The notes under the pieces were generated by a model. It searched no databases. It had not been told where the DNA came from and saw nothing but the letters and a program-made list of their open reading frames with translations. This document shows, piece by piece, positions 6,037-7,710 of a stretch of 7,710 nucleotides of DNA. Each line of letters begins with the position of its first letter. Position 1 is the stretch's first letter. The position numbers and the translations under genes are program-made. Source of the stretch: Chloroflexota bacterium (lineage in GTDB: Bacteria > Chloroflexota > Anaerolineae > Anaerolineales > Villigracilaceae); contig JAJYOO010000100.1 of NCBI GenBank assembly GCA_021796155.1, positions 1-7,710 of the forward strand, in the 5' to 3' direction.

Positions 6037-6048
6037 AATCGTCGAGGG
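6027..6048 (-). terminator. Hairpin after glpX, probable terminator
   Basis: CCCTCGAC (6027-6034) and GTCGAGGG (6041-6048) form an 8-bp perfect GC-rich stem with a 6-nt loop. Three further T-A pairs are possible beyond one mismatch. It lies 29 bp after the glpX stop codon. On the minus strand the sequence after the stem is TAAATTTGTTG, an imperfect T-run, so termination may be partial. Confidence 0.5.
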
Positions 6049-6077
6049 CAAATAAATTCATATCGTGCAACTCAACG

Positions 6078-7064
6078 CTAATACTTGATAGCGCTAAGTT
6101 GATGCAGTTTGTCCATGCGATGTGTGGCTGTAATTTGGCGAACAGTTCCGGTCAAGCCGCGCACGACCAAGCTGTCAGTTTTCGCGCCGTCGCCAAAGTA
6201 GCGGACGCCGTGCAGTAGTTCGCCGTCCGTGATTCCAGTGGCAGCAAAAAATACATCCTCAGATGAAACAAGATCATCCATTGTCAGGATTTTGTCGAAG
6301 TCATAACCAGCTTCATGGCCGCGGTGCAGTTCATCTTTATCGCGCGCAAACAACTTGCCTTGAATTTCTCCGCCCATTGCGCGCAATGCACACGCGGCCA
6401 ATACGCCTTCAGGCGTGCCGCCAATGCCGATCAAAACATCCACACCAGAATCGGGCCAGGCCGTCATCAGCGCCGCGGCGACATCGCCATCTGGGATGAT
6501 GCGGATGCGCGCGCCAACTTTGCGAATCTCTGCGATCATCGCATCATGACGCGGACGGTCGAGGATGATCGTCGTTATGTCATCAATATCTTTGTGTTTA
6601 GCTTTGGCAATTGCTTGAAGATTTTCAGTGATGGATTTCTCGATATTGATCTTACCTTTTGCTTCGGGACCAACTGCAAGCTTGTTCATATAAACGAACG
6701 GGCCGGGATTGAACATCGTGCCACGCGGCGCGATGGCAACCGTCGCCAGCGAGTTGGTGCGGCCAAAAGCCAAAGGGCGAGTCCCGTCAATTGGGTCCAC
6801 CGCCACATCCACGTCCGGGGCAGAACCATTGCCGACCATCTCGCCGTTGTAAAGCATCGGGGCATGATCCTTCTCGCCCTCGCCGATGACGATGATTCCA
6901 TTTATATCAACGGTTTGAAGAACCATCCGCATCGCGTTGACCGCGGCTGCGTCGGCAGCCTCCTTGTCGCCGCGTCCCATGAAGCGACCCGCCGCCAGTG
7001 CCGCGGCTTCCGTCACACGCGCAAGTTCCAGCGCAAGGTTACGAGTAGGTTCGCTATTATTCAT
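6078..7064 (-). CDS. glpX: Class II fructose-1,6-bisphosphatase
   Basis: This 328-residue cytoplasmic enzyme removes the 1-phosphate from fructose 1,6-bisphosphate to give fructose 6-phosphate in gluconeogenesis; some homologues also act on sedoheptulose 1,7-bisphosphate. Family landmarks are all present: MGRGDKEAAD (29-38, with metal-ligand-type D33), IIVIGEGEKDHAPML (57-71), the lithium-sensitive phosphatase motif VDPIDGTRPLA (89-99, D90 and D93), DRPRH (169-173), PDGDVAAAL (191-199) and GIGGTPEGV (213-221, E219). Length is normal. The ATG at 7064 is backed by a strong GGAGG five bases upstream. It follows cdsA by 15 nt on the same strand, so the two are probably co-transcribed, and a hairpin lies just after the stop. 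I see nothing unusual in the active site. Confidence 0.96.
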   Translation of the reverse strand: MNNSEPTRNLALELARVTEAAALAAGRFMGRGDKEAADAAAVNAMRMVLQTVDINGIIVIGEGEKDHAPMLYNGEMVGNGSAPDVDVAVDPIDGTRPLAFGRTNSLATVAIAPRGTMFNPGPFVYMNKLAVGPEAKGKINIEKSITENLQAIAKAKHKDIDDITTIILDRPRHDAMIAEIRKVGARIRIIPDGDVAAALMTAWPDSGVDVLIGIGGTPEGVLAACALRAMGGEIQGKLFARDKDELHRGHEAGYDFDKILTMDDLVSSEDVFFAATGITDGELLHGVRYFGDGAKTDSLVVRGLTGTVRQITATHRMDKLHQLSAIKY

Positions 7065-7079
7065 CGTCTCCTCCGAAAG

Positions 7080-7710
7080 TCACTTGATGATAAAAAAACG
7101 GATCCAGTAGAAACCAATGACCGCGCCCCAAATGAGCGAATCAATGCGGTCGAACGCGCCGCCGTGGCCGGGAAATAAATCGCCCGAATCTTTCTCGGAG
7201 CCGAAGCGTTTAAAAAGACTTTCGCCAAGATCACCCAAAATAGTAACGGTGCTAAGAACAAATCCAAGTTCGAGTCCCTGCAAGATACTCACGTGAAGCG
7301 GGCCGTACGTTGAATAAGCATAAGCAAAAAATGCGCCATATAAAGTCCCGGCAAAAACGCCTGCCCAATATCCTTCCCAAGATTTTTTCGGACTCAGACG
7401 CGGCGTCATTTTATGTTTACCATATTTTGCGCCAATGGCATACGCGCCCGAATCTGCGAGCCATACGATTGGCAATGCAAACATCACCCACCAGCCGCCG
7501 TCCGGCAATGTACGCAGGTCAAAAAGAAATGAGCCGATCCAACCGAGATAAGCAAAGCCGCCGACTGTAATCATAAAATCAAGCGCGGCCGGATCCCGGC
7601 CGCGCTCATAAGCAAAAAGATGGACAGTCATTGCCAACAAAATCGAAGCTGTGAAAATAGAGATGGCCCAATTGGGTGCAAAGACTCGCCCAGCCAGAAT
7701 GGCGAGCGGT
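7080..7710 (-). CDS. cdsA: Phosphatidate cytidylyltransferase, 3' part (5' end beyond the window)
   Basis: This enzyme makes CDP-diacylglycerol from CTP and phosphatidic acid, the branch point of bacterial phospholipid synthesis, in the cytoplasmic membrane. Only the C-terminal 209 or so residues are in the window. The frame is open through the window edge, reading PLAILAGRVFAPNWAISIF before the internal TTG/ATG codons near 7640, so those codons are not the true start. Several membrane helices are visible (e.g. WWVMFALPIVWLADSGAYAIG). The segments RLSPKKSWEG and LGDLGESLFKRFGSEKDSG followed by PGHGGAFDRIDSL form the CdsA signature, with the conserved acidic residues of the active site. The family is usually about 260-300 residues. 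Its stop lies 15 nt before glpX, with which it likely forms a transcription unit. Confidence 0.95.
   Translation of the reverse strand, partial: PLAILAGRVFAPNWAISIFTASILLAMTVHLFAYERGRDPAALDFMITVGGFAYLGWIGSFLFDLRTLPDGGWWVMFALPIVWLADSGAYAIGAKYGKHKMTPRLSPKKSWEGYWAGVFAGTLYGAFFAYAYSTYGPLHVSILQGLELGFVLSTVTILGDLGESLFKRFGSEKDSGDLFPGHGGAFDRIDSLIWGAVIGFYWIRFFIIK

Noticed and set aside
6315..7178. 287-codon open frame on the plus strand opposite glpX and the end of cdsA
   Set aside because: It is a shadow frame: the minus strand encodes full GlpX motifs, while this translation is rich in Arg/His/Ala without any domain, as expected from GC-rich antisense.

Overview
This window looks like a bacterial chromosome segment of moderate GC. 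The gene set (CdsA, class II GlpX, an FmdB-type zinc ribbon with a Lys/Glu-rich tail, TMEM175, a DCC-family protein) and the IS630 subtype remind me of Chloroflexota (Anaerolineae-like), but that is recalled resemblance and has not been tested. I see no undescribed defence or other multi-gene system. The most informative region is a transposon nested inside another transposon.

Region 1 (1-2547) is a mobile-element nest. An IS630-family element (126-2545, flanked by TA) is split by a second insertion sequence (731-1838) carrying an IS4-superfamily DDE transposase on the minus strand. The inner element has 13-bp perfect terminal inverted repeats and a perfect 8-bp target duplication, TGATATTA. 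Removing the inner element and one copy of the duplication restores the IS630 reading frame exactly across the junction. The IS630 transposase also needs a +1 shift at an A-run (641-645) to join its helix-turn-helix half to its catalytic half. A perfect 12-bp hairpin lies in the coding sequence over its catalytic glutamate.

Region 2 (2546-2930) is a single plus-strand gene for a small FmdB-type zinc-ribbon protein. It has a recognisable promoter whose -35 hexamer begins with the TA duplicated by the IS630 insertion, a good ribosome binding site and a strong intrinsic terminator.

Region 3 (2946-5996) is a minus-strand series, in transcription order: a DCC/DUF393 thiol-oxidoreductase-like protein, a TMEM175/DUF1211 membrane protein and a DUF1697 protein, packed with gaps of 3 and 7 nt. 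After about 100 bp comes a multi-spanning membrane protein resembling GT-C glycosyltransferases, which converges on the FmdB gene. The first gene lacks a Shine-Dalgarno sequence and has a -10-like box only 10 nt upstream, so its transcript may be nearly leaderless.

Region 4 (6027-7710) is a minus-strand pair: the 3' part of cdsA (phospholipid synthesis, cut by the window edge), then glpX (class II fructose-1,6-bisphosphatase) 15 nt later with a strong ribosome binding site. It ends at a hairpin that separates it from region 3. No tRNA, rRNA or CRISPR array was seen.
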